15,895 bases of DNA from Dongia_B sp035539075. Lineage in GTDB: Bacteria; Pseudomonadota; Alphaproteobacteria; Dongiales; Dongiaceae. Positions 7,727 to 15,047 of this stretch are shown here, piece by piece. Within the stretch, counting starts at the first letter, position 1. Every line of letters begins with the position of its first letter. A program made the position numbers and the translations under genes. The notes beneath the pieces are model-generated. The model was not told the DNA's origin. It worked only from the letters and a program-made list of their open reading frames with translations, and searched no databases. The DNA lies in assembly GCA_035539075.1 (NCBI GenBank), contig DATLJB010000146.1, positions 1 to 15,895 of the forward strand, given 5' to 3'.

Positions 7727-7782
7727 TTCCATATTCTGGAAAGATGAACCTCATTTTAGTCAGATTATCTTTCAGAATGGAA
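7727..7782. promoter_or_regulatory. Long inverted repeat upstream of the LysR gene, candidate operator
   Basis: The left arm at 7727-7745 (TTCCATATTCTGGAAAGAT) and the right arm at 7767-7782 (ATCTTTCAGAATGGAA) are reverse complements apart from three extra bases in the left arm. They flank about 21 bases that contain a TAAAAT -10-like box on the minus strand (7758-7753). The arms are AT-rich in GC-rich surroundings. Position and symmetry fit a LysR binding region over its own promoter. It is not a terminator: the loop is long and there is no T-run. Confidence 0.55.
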
Positions 7783-7837
7783 GGAACATCTGCCACATGG
7801 CCGGCTCCGGCGCGAGCGGCCGGCGCCGGTTCGGCCC

Positions 7838-9532
7838 CTAATTGCCGGGCGGGGTCAGCACGCCCGGATTATAGGGCCGCGGCTTCATCCAGGCGTCGGG
7901 CGTGCTTTCCACCGGCTCGGGCGCGGCTGTTGCCCCAGGGTCATAGGGCTGCACGCGCAGCCAGGCCGGCGAGGGCTTGATGTAAGCTTCCTTGGCCTTT
8001 TGCACGGCCGCAGCCTGCCCGGGGTCGCTTTCGACTGGCTTTGCGGCGCGCTTTATTTCCGGCGGCCGGGCTGCGCCGGGCGCGGTCGTCATGCGCGTGG
8101 CCTCACCGAGGGTCTGTTTCGCCGCCTGCGCGGGCAGCGCCGCTTCGGAAGGCGCCACTGGCAGCGCTTGAGGTGCCAGCGATTCCAGTGGAGACGCCGG
8201 CGGCTGAGATACGGGTGGTTGAGATGCGGGTGGTTGAGGGTTCGCGGCGCTTTTCGCTGCAGCAGCCGGCTGCGAAGCGGCAGATGAGGATGCGCTGGGC
8301 AAAGCCGAAAGCGGGCTCATCTCGACCGCTGGCTGCGGCGAAGACGCGGCTTGCCGCGGACCAACTTGCTGCGGCGCGGCTTGCGGTGCCGGCAATCCAG
8401 GCTTCGGCAGATCGGCGGCGGGCTTCGCCGCGGAAGCCGGGGCTGCGCTTGGTGCAGGCGAGATCGCGGCGGTGCCGCCCGGTTTCGCCTGAACTGGCGC
8501 GGCGCGATCCGAGGGCAGATCGGAATGCATCCGGCCCTCTTCCGGTCCCGACCAGGGATGGAAATAGAGCGCCAAGCCGGCCACGAGCGCCGTTGCCAGA
8601 ATGAGGACGCCATGGCGATGGCGGCCGGCCACCGGCTTTATTGGCCGATCAAAGGATGTGGTGACGAGATTGCGGATATCCTCAGGCGCCCGCAGGTCCG
8701 GCGCCCGCAACTCTCCCCAGCGCGACTCGCTGCGCCTCGCTCCCAGAGATGCCGCTTCCTGCGACGCCTCGGTACGATGGGCATCTGTCCCCTGATCGCG
8801 TCGCGCGCTGTCCCACCCTGTCGCAGCGGCGGCAGTCGCATCAAAATCCGGAACGGAACTGCGGCTAGCGCTCAGCCGGTCGATCGGTGTGGTCTGCACC
8901 GCGTTCGGCCTGATTGACTCATCCGCCACGGTCGCCGCAACGGAAAGGGAAGCCGCCGATGCCGAATGAGCCTGATGCGCGTAATCGGCGATCCGCTTTT
9001 CGCCCTTAAGCGGATCGTCAGGCGACAGATCACTGCCGCCGGCTTGAAAATTCACCCTGCCTCTGGCGGCATCCTCCGCCGCACGCCGCGCCGCCTCCCG
9101 GATATCGTGCTCCTCCTCGTGGCGATAGCGCTCCAGCACGTATTGCTCTTTCAAGCGCCGACGCTCAGCAGCGCGTTCCTCGGCCAAGCGGTCTTCGGCC
9201 GCTCGTGCTTCGACGGTTGACGACGTCGCTCCATGCGGTGTCAGGGCCCGTGTCAGACGCGCGAAAGGCGAAGCCTCGCCTTCCGCTTTGGCCTCGTTTC
9301 GCGACGAGGCAGCAGCGGGCGATTCAGCGCGCTCCGCTGGGGTATCGGTTGTCGCACGCAGGCCTTGACTGCGGCGGGCGAGTTCCGCCGCAATCTGCTG
9401 CGGCGTCAGGCGCGCAAGATCGAGCGCCTCGCTCTCTGGCCGGGACGATTTTCCAGTCATGCGACGCGACTCTTGCGATAGCTTTTCTTCAGATGATGCC
9501 GCATCGCGATGCGTCGGTCCTTGCGCGATCAT
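7838..9532 (-). CDS. Uncharacterised single-pass membrane protein with ELARRSQ motif and Pro/Ala-rich tail
   Basis: I recognise no family for this 564-residue protein. In order: an N-terminal segment with a predicted helix ending in ELARRSQ (residues 50-56); a very charged, probably coiled-coil stretch (about 108-158, rich in E, R and A); a low-complexity linker to about 290; basic RHRHG and one transmembrane helix (about 308-326, VLILATALVAGLALYF); then about 235 residues dominated by Pro, Ala, Ser and Gln, including QPPVS/QPPAS repeats. The last 45 residues contain a duplicated motif, WLRVQPYDPG (524-533) and WMKPRPYNPG (548-557). Positive charge before the helix predicts N-in, C-out. The ATG at 9532 has GAGG with a 7-base spacer, better than the internal ATG at 9460. 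The protein at 13478-14887 has the same plan. It lacks visible TonB or SPOR domains. Confidence 0.8.
   Translation of the reverse strand: MIAQGPTHRDAASSEEKLSQESRRMTGKSSRPESEALDLARLTPQQIAAELARRSQGLRATTDTPAERAESPAAASSRNEAKAEGEASPFARLTRALTPHGATSSTVEARAAEDRLAEERAAERRRLKEQYVLERYRHEEEHDIREAARRAAEDAARGRVNFQAGGSDLSPDDPLKGEKRIADYAHQAHSASAASLSVAATVADESIRPNAVQTTPIDRLSASRSSVPDFDATAAAATGWDSARRDQGTDAHRTEASQEAASLGARRSESRWGELRAPDLRAPEDIRNLVTTSFDRPIKPVAGRHRHGVLILATALVAGLALYFHPWSGPEEGRMHSDLPSDRAAPVQAKPGGTAAISPAPSAAPASAAKPAADLPKPGLPAPQAAPQQVGPRQAASSPQPAVEMSPLSALPSASSSAASQPAAAAKSAANPQPPASQPPVSQPPASPLESLAPQALPVAPSEAALPAQAAKQTLGEATRMTTAPGAARPPEIKRAAKPVESDPGQAAAVQKAKEAYIKPSPAWLRVQPYDPGATAAPEPVESTPDAWMKPRPYNPGVLTPPGN
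8205..8234. repeat. 15-bp tandem repeat inside the 564-aa protein gene
   Basis: Two adjacent copies, TGAGATACGGGTGGT (8205-8219) and TGAGATGCGGGTGGT (8220-8234), differ at one base, with degenerate partial copies on each side. On the coding strand they give the QPPAS/QPPVS repeats of the tail, so the protein repeat grew by in-frame DNA duplication. Confidence 0.8.
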
Positions 9533-9539
9533 CGTCTTT

Positions 9540-9543
9540 CCTC
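9540..9543 (-). promoter_or_regulatory. Shine-Dalgarno site deciding the start of the 564-aa protein
   Basis: GAGG on the minus strand with a 7-base spacer to the ATG at 9532. The alternative ATG at 9460 has only a distant AAGAG, so the longer form is chosen. Confidence 0.7.
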
Positions 9544-9589
9544 ATCCGCCACTGCAATCCGTCAGGTGGCACGTCAAACCCACCGCTCC

Positions 9590-9623
9590 CCTCTTTGAGA
9601 GAATCTCCTCTTTGAGAAATCTC
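9590..9623. repeat. Tandem direct repeat upstream of the 564-aa protein gene
   Basis: CCTCTTTGAGAGAATCT (9590-9606) is repeated as CCTCTTTGAGAAATCT (9608-9623) one base later. It lies 58-91 bases before the start codon, in the likely promoter or leader of the minus-strand gene. The remaining bases between here and the cyclase stop show no gene or clear terminator. Confidence 0.65.
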
Positions 9624-9756
9624 TGGGCGAGTGATTCTTGTTCTTCGGAAATCGCCGGGGATATCTGGGATGAACGCCGGCCTGCCCCGCTGGTTCCAGT
9701 ATGCGCGGCAGGCAGTCTCACGAATCCGTGCTTGCAAACGCGTTCGGTAACGGGTG

Positions 9757-10974
9757 TTAAAGCAGACCGGGATCGATGGTGAACAATTCCTGCGCGCGAC
9801 CGATGCCACGCAGCGCATAGCGTCCGACAGAGACCAGGCGCCCCTGCACGGGCTCAGGCAGGCTCGCCACGAATCTGTCCGACACCAATACCGCACGATC
9901 GATCGAGCGGCACATCGCGGCGATGCGGCTGACCTCGTTCACCGCCGGACCCACGACCGTGAAATCTAGCCGGTCATCGCTGCCGATATTGCCGTAAAAG
10001 ACCTCGCCGATATGCAGGCCGAGATAGACGCTGGTGGTCGGCCGCCCGGCCTGGCGTCGCGTCTCGTTCAGGTCAACCAGGCGTCGGCGCAGCGCCTCTT
10101 CCGCCTGCAGGGCCTGCGCGCAGGCAACGGCAGGTTCTTCCGCCTTGAAGATAGCCAGCACGCCATCGCCGATCAATTTCAGCACATCGCCGCCGGCTTC
10201 CTGCACCGAAGTGATGGCGGCCTCGGCATAGTCGTTCAACAGGGGAATAATTTCGTCGGGCGCGGCGGTGTCGGTGATGGTGGTGTAGCCGCGCAGATCG
10301 GAAAACCACAGGGCGGCATGGATGCGGTCGGCGACACCGCGGGTGATGCGGCCGCTCAGCACCCGATGGCCGGCATCCTTGCCGAGATAGACCTCGACCA
10401 GCGTGCCCGCAATCCGCGTGAGAGACGCGCATTTGATGGCGATGGCGAGTTGCGGTATCAGGCGCCGCAGAGCGGCGAGGTCCTCCTCGCGGAAACCCGC
10501 CGGCTGTTCCGTTGTCCAATGCGAGAAGAAGCCGTCCATCTCGCCGATGATTCCTGCCGCGGCGAAGCGGTGGACGAAGGCGATATAATCGGTCTGGCGC
10601 TCCGCCTGCAGGTTGTCGGCCGGATAATAGGGGACAGGTTCGCCGCTGCCGATGCGCAGGCGCAGCTCGCTGCCGCCATTCTGCCACAGCTGATAAAAGG
10701 CGGTGCGACGCCACGTGTCTTCCCGGGCATCGCCCAGATTGGTCGGCCCATAGGCGATTTCCGCCTGCTCGACCGGTTGGTCATAGCGCCAGGGAAAGGC
10801 GCGGCCTTCATAGACCGGGTGCAGCGTATCGATGAAGACCAAGGCGCGCGTGAGATCGAGGCCGGCGGCACGGCAACGGTTGCAGAAGCCGTGCAGCAGA
10901 TCCGGCTCGGAAAGGCCTGCCAGGCCCGATTTGGCCAGCCAATGGGTAATCGCCGATATATCCTCGTCCCGCAC
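9757..10974 (-). CDS. Class III adenylate/guanylate cyclase
   Basis: A 405-residue protein. The catalytic domain occupies about residues 215-395 and looks active: metal-binding D226 (FSDLRGYT) and D270 (GDGVLAIF), base-selecting K266 (KLIGDG) and D337 (RLDFTVVG), and transition-state N346 and R350 (NEVSRI). The Lys/Asp pair points to ATP, hence cAMP, rather than GTP. Residues 1-210 form a domain of unknown function seen with cyclases of alphaproteobacteria, probably sensory; it has no transmembrane helix, so the enzyme should be cytoplasmic. A GTG at 10974, preceded by GGAGGG with a 7-base spacer, is chosen over the GTG at 10989, which itself overlaps that site. It is divergent from selO with 163 bases between. 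Confidence 0.9.
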   Translation of the reverse strand: MRDEDISAITHWLAKSGLAGLSEPDLLHGFCNRCRAAGLDLTRALVFIDTLHPVYEGRAFPWRYDQPVEQAEIAYGPTNLGDAREDTWRRTAFYQLWQNGGSELRLRIGSGEPVPYYPADNLQAERQTDYIAFVHRFAAAGIIGEMDGFFSHWTTEQPAGFREEDLAALRRLIPQLAIAIKCASLTRIAGTLVEVYLGKDAGHRVLSGRITRGVADRIHAALWFSDLRGYTTITDTAAPDEIIPLLNDYAEAAITSVQEAGGDVLKLIGDGVLAIFKAEEPAVACAQALQAEEALRRRLVDLNETRRQAGRPTTSVYLGLHIGEVFYGNIGSDDRLDFTVVGPAVNEVSRIAAMCRSIDRAVLVSDRFVASLPEPVQGRLVSVGRYALRGIGRAQELFTIDPGLL

Positions 10975-10981
10975 CGCTTTT

Positions 10982-10987
10982 CCCTCC
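10982..10987 (-). promoter_or_regulatory. Shine-Dalgarno site of the cyclase gene
   Basis: GGAGGG on the minus strand, 7 bases before the GTG at 10974. It moves the start five codons downstream of the longest open frame. Confidence 0.75.
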
Positions 10988-11137
10988 ACTCCCGGCTGGG
11001 CTCGTCTTCTCCAGGCCGTCTTCTATGGACCGGACCGGCACCCGCTTGCAACGGCCACCGGGCTCGGCCATATGTTGAAGCGATAAGCGCCACGCATTGC
11101 CGTAGCATAACATCGCCCCTCTGCATCGAGCCGAAAG

Positions 11138-12730
11138 ATGAATGCCCTTACGTTTGATAATGCCTTCATCCGCGATCTGCCCGGCGATCCGGAGACCGGG
11201 TCGCACCGCAGGCAAGTGTATGGCGCGCTCTATTCACGCGTGGAAGCTACGCCCGTGGCAGCCCCGAGGCTGATTGCTCATACCGTTGAAGTGGCTGAGC
11301 TGCTTGGCCTTGACGCAGCGACGGTGGCGGCTGCCGATTTCGCCGCGATCTTCGCCGGCAACAAGCTGATGCCCGGCATGGCACCCTATGCCGCCAATTA
11401 CGGGGGCCATCAGTTCGGCAATTGGGCGGGACAACTGGGCGACGGCCGCGCCATTTCGCTGGGCGAGGTGATCAACCCCGCAGGCGCGCGCTGGGAATTG
11501 CAGCTGAAGGGTGCCGGCCCCACCCCCTATTCGCGCCATGCCGATGGTCGCGCCGTGCTTCGCTCCTCGATCCGCGAATTTCTCTGCAGCGAGGCGATGC
11601 ATCATCTCGGCATTCCGACCACCCGCGCCTTGTGCCTGGTGGCGACCGGCGAAGATGTTGTCCGCGACATGTTCTATGATGGCAGGCCGCGCGCCGAGCC
11701 CGGCGCCATCGTTTGCCGGGTGGCGCCTTCCTTCATCCGCTTCGGCAATTTCGAGCTGCCGGCCTCGCGGGGTGACGTCGAGCTGCTGACGCGGCTGGTC
11801 GATTTTTGCATCCGCCGCGATTTTCCCGAGCTGGCGGCCGCTGCCGCGCCGGAGGGAGCGTTACCCGAGGAGATCCGCGCCAATTGGTTTGCCGAGGTCT
11901 GCACCCGCACGGCACGCATGGTCGCCGGCTGGATGCGGGTCGGCTTCGTTCACGGCGTGATGAACACCGACAATATGTCCATCCTCGGCCTGACCATCGA
12001 TTATGGGCCTTATGGCTGGATCGACAATTTCGATCCGGGCTGGACACCTAATACCACCGATGCCCAGGGACGGCGCTATCGCTTCGGCCAGCAAGCCTCG
12101 ATCGCCTATTGGAACCTGACGCGCTTGGCTTCCGCCCTGATCGGCGCTTTCGCCACCGTTGAGCCCTTGCAAGCGGGGCTGCAGCTCTATGTCGACACTT
12201 ATCAGGCCGCCGAACGCGCGCTGATCGCCGGCAAGCTGGGGTTGCGCAGCTGCGGAGAGGATGATCTCGGCCTGATGCAGCGCTTGCAGGAGTTGCTGGC
12301 GGCGGCGGAAATCGACATGACGCTTTTCTTCCGTCATCTCGCCGATTTCGATCCGGTATCCGATGACGCGCATCCGGCGGAGACGCTTTTCGCCGATGCC
12401 TTCTATGACGCGGAGAAGCGCGTTGCGATGCAGGCGCCGTTGGAAGCCTGGCTGCGAGAATATGCGGCCCGGCTTTCGGTCGATCAACGGCCCGCAGCGG
12501 AGCGGCGCCAGTCGATGAACCGGGTCAATCCGCGCTATGTGCTGCGCAACTATCTCGCCCAACAGGCCATCGACCGCGCCGAGCAGGGTGACGAGGCCGG
12601 CATTCACGAGTTGCTGGAGGTGATGCGCCGCCCCTATGAGGATCAGCCGGGACAGGAAAGTTTCGCCCGACGGCGGCCCGATTGGGCGCGCAACCGGGCT
12701 GGCTGTTCGATGTTGAGCTGCAGCTCCTGA
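11138..12730 (+). CDS. selO: SelO/YdiU protein adenylyltransferase
   Basis: A full-length, 530-residue SelO-family pseudokinase. Studied members bind ATP in a flipped orientation and transfer AMP to Ser/Thr/Tyr of target proteins, linked to redox stress. Family landmarks are all present: YGGHQFGNWAGQLGDGRA, LQLKGAGPTPYSR with the nucleotide-binding lysine, REFLCSEAMHHLGIPTTRAL, the catalytic-loop-like HGVMNTDN (272-279), the DFG-like DYGPYGW (D288), and the C-terminal RPDWARNRAGCSMLSCSS. The tail has a CxxxC pair; the second cysteine (codon TGC) stands where animal SelO has selenocysteine. The ATG at 11138 has only a weak GAAAG before it, but the N-terminus fits the family. It stands alone on the + strand, divergent from the cyclase gene. 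Confidence 0.95.
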   Translation: MNALTFDNAFIRDLPGDPETGSHRRQVYGALYSRVEATPVAAPRLIAHTVEVAELLGLDAATVAAADFAAIFAGNKLMPGMAPYAANYGGHQFGNWAGQLGDGRAISLGEVINPAGARWELQLKGAGPTPYSRHADGRAVLRSSIREFLCSEAMHHLGIPTTRALCLVATGEDVVRDMFYDGRPRAEPGAIVCRVAPSFIRFGNFELPASRGDVELLTRLVDFCIRRDFPELAAAAAPEGALPEEIRANWFAEVCTRTARMVAGWMRVGFVHGVMNTDNMSILGLTIDYGPYGWIDNFDPGWTPNTTDAQGRRYRFGQQASIAYWNLTRLASALIGAFATVEPLQAGLQLYVDTYQAAERALIAGKLGLRSCGEDDLGLMQRLQELLAAAEIDMTLFFRHLADFDPVSDDAHPAETLFADAFYDAEKRVAMQAPLEAWLREYAARLSVDQRPAAERRQSMNRVNPRYVLRNYLAQQAIDRAEQGDEAGIHELLEVMRRPYEDQPGQESFARRRPDWARNRAGCSMLSCSS

Positions 12731-12895
12731 GTCACCGGCCGCCACAGCCACGCGAAAGTGATCGAGCGAATGGGCGGCGTGCGTTCTGTGACGCCAAAAG
12801 CCGTGCCGCCCGCCCTTGCCGGAAATGGTGATGGAGCGCAGAGTGAGGATATCCGTCGCCTATCCGTAAGCTACGGTCCTCATCATGACCTGGTG

Positions 12896-12913
12896 AGCCG
12901 GCGACCGCCGGCT
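12896..12913 (+). terminator. Weak hairpin after selO
   Basis: AGCCGGC and GCCGGCT form a 7-bp stem with a GACC loop, about 165 bases after selO and 66 before the next gene. There is no real T-run (only TCCATTT), so termination is doubtful. The rest of the 249-base gap shows nothing else. Confidence 0.25.
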
Positions 12914-12979
12914 TCCATTTCCGCTTGACGGTGTCAGCCGGCAGGCCCGCCGTTCTTCCCCCAACTGTGGAGTGCCATC

Positions 12980-13423
12980 ATGGATCATTCGTCGCTTCTT
13001 GACCGGCCCACCCTTGGCAAACGCAACTTGGGCAGGCTGGGCCTGGTCTTGGCCGGCGGCAGCATGCTGCTGATTGCCAGCCTGCCCTCGGCCTTTGCCG
13101 CCGACGCCGCCAAGGAAGTTTCCACCGCCACCGATCATGCGGGTTATGCGGCACAGGCGACAGTTATCAAAACTGCCTATACGCATCTGCATCACGTCAT
13201 CAATTGCCTGGTGGGCCCGAAAGGTGATGATTTCGATGCCAAGGAGGCCAATCCCTGTGCCGCAATGGGCGAAGGCGCCATTCCCGACAGCAAGAACGCC
13301 GCCACGAAAATGGCCTTGAGCGCCGCCGTCACCAAAGCCAAGGCAGGCCTCACGGCGACCGACCTTACTGCCGCGAAGGCTGATGCCCAGGCAGTTCAGG
13401 AAATGCTGCAACAGGTGAAATAA
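12980..13423 (+). CDS. Small exported helical protein of unknown function
   Basis: A 147-residue protein with a long N-terminal basic region (RPTLGKRNLGR), a hydrophobic core (residues about 20-36) and likely cleavage after SAFA-A at residue 40, leaving about 107 residues in the periplasm or outside. The mature part is mostly Ala/Lys-rich helix. In the middle is a distinctive patch, THLHHVINCLVGP then FDAKEANPCAAMGEGAIPD, with two cysteines (C76, C93) that could form a disulfide and clustered histidines (H69, H71, H72) that could bind metal or heme. There is no CxxCH motif. I recall similar patches in other proteobacterial hypothetical proteins but no established role. The ATG at 12980 has GGAG with a 7-base spacer. 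It converges on the second ELARRSQ gene through a shared terminator. Confidence 0.85.
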   Translation: MDHSSLLDRPTLGKRNLGRLGLVLAGGSMLLIASLPSAFAADAAKEVSTATDHAGYAAQATVIKTAYTHLHHVINCLVGPKGDDFDAKEANPCAAMGEGAIPDSKNAATKMALSAAVTKAKAGLTATDLTAAKADAQAVQEMLQQVK

Positions 13424-13429
13424 CCGAGA

Positions 13430-13466
13430 CACGGCGGCAGCGGCCGATCCGGCCGCTGCCGCCGTG
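13430..13466. terminator. Bidirectional terminator between convergent genes
   Basis: A perfect 17-bp stem, CACGGCGGCAGCGGCCG (13430-13446) with its exact complement (13450-13466) and an ATC loop. It begins 7 bases after the small exported protein gene and ends 12 bases before the stop of the minus-strand gene. There is no U-tract on either side, but in high-GC bacteria such symmetrical stems between convergent genes usually serve as terminators or transcript ends. Confidence 0.75.
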
Positions 13467-13477
13467 ATGCAAGCAGA

Positions 13478-14887
13478 TCAGCGCTTGGCAGAGGAAAGCG
13501 GCGCGTCAGCCTTTCCCGTCGTTTGTCGACCGGTCGTTCGCTTGGCCGTGCTCTTGGTCGTACTCTTGGCAGGCTTCGGCGGCGATGCCTGCTGCGTCAC
13601 CGAGCCGCCCGCTGTTACCGCAGCGTCTTTCGCTGTCGCCGCTGTTTTGGGCAAAGCGGTGTCAACCATCGGCGCCGCCGGCGCGCCAGTGGCCGGCACG
13701 CTGCCCAATATCGCCGGCCCACTTGGCTGCATGGCGGCAGGAATGCCGACAGTAGATGCGATTGACGGCCTTGTTCGCGTAGCCACCGCGCCGCGCCCCT
13801 GCAGCTGATTTTCGGTGGGCAGCACCGCCGTGGTCTGTGACGCCGACACACGGTTGAGATGGGGCATTGCACCCGGCGCCTCGGATAGCGCCGCTGGAGC
13901 CACCGGCGAACGCGCACCATAGCCGACGGGGGCCGCCACCGGCAGAACGATTGCCGCAACGCCGAGACCGACAAGGGTGCCGATCACGAGACCGCCGGCC
14001 AAAGTCGGCCAATCGACCTTCGCCAACCGTGAGGCAAAGGGATGCAGCCGCTTCTGCGGCGATTGGCGCATGACCCTTGAAGATGCCAAACCAAGATTGG
14101 TCGATCGCAGCGTGTTGAAATTGGTATCGAAGAATTTTTTAAGCCGAGAGGGGCGCGCCGGAAAATGGCGCAGACCCGTCCGTCGGTGCCCATCATCGGG
14201 CGCGGCCATCGGTATCGTGCCTCTTGGTTTTGTGTTCTTGGAGATTGAGTTGCTGGAAGCGGCGCTTTCACCCGGCGCCGGCTCATCCGTCGCGGCGGCG
14301 GGAGACGGCGCCGCGACCATGGGCGCCGGCCCGAGGTCAGTCGTCATCTCCGATGAGGGCGTGAGCGCGGCAAATTCATCCTGCTGATCAATCTGCCAAT
14401 GGTCGAGGGCGCGGCTGAGCGCTTCCAGCGGTGCGCGGCCCGTTACGTCCTCTTTGAAAGGGCGCTGCGACGCCCAGGCGCCCGGCATGTGGGCTGCCTG
14501 CAGCTGGTTTTCGCGCAGGCCTATCTTGATCAGCTTGGCATCGGTCCTCTCCGGCCCACTCACCGCGCCCTCATCGTTACCGCTGTCTCGCGGCAACGTT
14601 TGGTCGGCGCCGGTCGCCGAGTTCTCCGTTCCTGCTGACCCCGTATCGCCGCACTGGCCCAGGCCCGCATCCGTCGGTCCCGCCTTCGGCGCCGAGGACA
14701 TCAGCGGCATTACCGTCTCGCCAGGCGCAGCTTGGAACGCAGCGCTGACAGGCTGCGTGGATCGGGAGGGCGACGCGACCGGCTGGCTGCGGCGCGCGAG
14801 CTCGATGGCCACGTCGCGTATGGTCTTCTTGGAGAGATCCAGTTTGTCGTTGTCAGCGCTTGCTTGCCGACGGCCCATAGTACTCAT
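13478..14887 (-). CDS. Uncharacterised single-pass membrane protein with ELARRSQ motif (second copy of the architecture)
   Basis: A protein of about 469 residues with no family I recognise. A short N-terminus carries KLDLSKKT..VAIELARRSQ (ELARRSQ at 29-35), then a disordered Ser/Ala/Pro/Gly-rich region. Within it about 25 residues around APLEALSRALDHWQI look more ordered. A basic stretch (RLKKFFDTNFN to QKRLHPFASRLAK) precedes one transmembrane helix (about 296-320, LAGGLVIGTLVGLGVAAIVLPVA). A tail of about 150 residues, rich in Ala, Pro, Thr and Val, ends in a basic KSTTKSTAKRTTGRQTTGK-like cluster. N-in, C-out is predicted. Start: the ATG at 14887 has GGGGAG about 10 bases upstream; the ATG at 14878 and a TTG at 14920 are alternatives. 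It matches the 564-aa protein in the motif and layout, but the rest does not align by eye. Confidence 0.75.
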   Translation of the reverse strand: MSTMGRRQASADNDKLDLSKKTIRDVAIELARRSQPVASPSRSTQPVSAAFQAAPGETVMPLMSSAPKAGPTDAGLGQCGDTGSAGTENSATGADQTLPRDSGNDEGAVSGPERTDAKLIKIGLRENQLQAAHMPGAWASQRPFKEDVTGRAPLEALSRALDHWQIDQQDEFAALTPSSEMTTDLGPAPMVAAPSPAAATDEPAPGESAASSNSISKNTKPRGTIPMAAPDDGHRRTGLRHFPARPSRLKKFFDTNFNTLRSTNLGLASSRVMRQSPQKRLHPFASRLAKVDWPTLAGGLVIGTLVGLGVAAIVLPVAAPVGYGARSPVAPAALSEAPGAMPHLNRVSASQTTAVLPTENQLQGRGAVATRTRPSIASTVGIPAAMQPSGPAILGSVPATGAPAAPMVDTALPKTAATAKDAAVTAGGSVTQQASPPKPAKSTTKSTAKRTTGRQTTGKADAPLSSAKR

Positions 14888-15047
14888 GCCAACGTTGCTC
14901 CCCGACACTTGCTGCACCAAATGCGGGTTCCGCTTTGCCCGCTTGTTTTACGGCCAACGCCTGCCGGCAGAGGGAGTTCCAATAAGCTGACATCACCGTT
15001 TCATCCAATCTTCGCCGATATGTCCCTGAACTGCTGCAGAATCGCTG

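Noticed and set aside
7799..7836. Rho-independent terminator after the 564-aa protein gene
   Set aside because: The stretch is rich in overlapping CCGGC inverted repeats, but no stable unique stem followed by a T-run on the minus strand could be identified.
4050..7980. Long + strand open frames across the GNAT, hydrolase, SDR, GFA and lysR genes
   Set aside because: They overlap genes with complete family motifs in other frames, and none shows domain signatures of its own.
7838..9532. TonB-like or SPOR-domain (DamX/FtsN) protein
   Set aside because: There is a Pro-rich tail and one transmembrane helix, but the helix is near residue 310 instead of the N-terminus and no folded TonB C-terminal or SPOR domain is visible.
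12700..12730. Selenocysteine in SelO
   Set aside because: The codon at the position used for selenocysteine in animal SelO is TGC (Cys); the only TGA is the final stop after SCSS.
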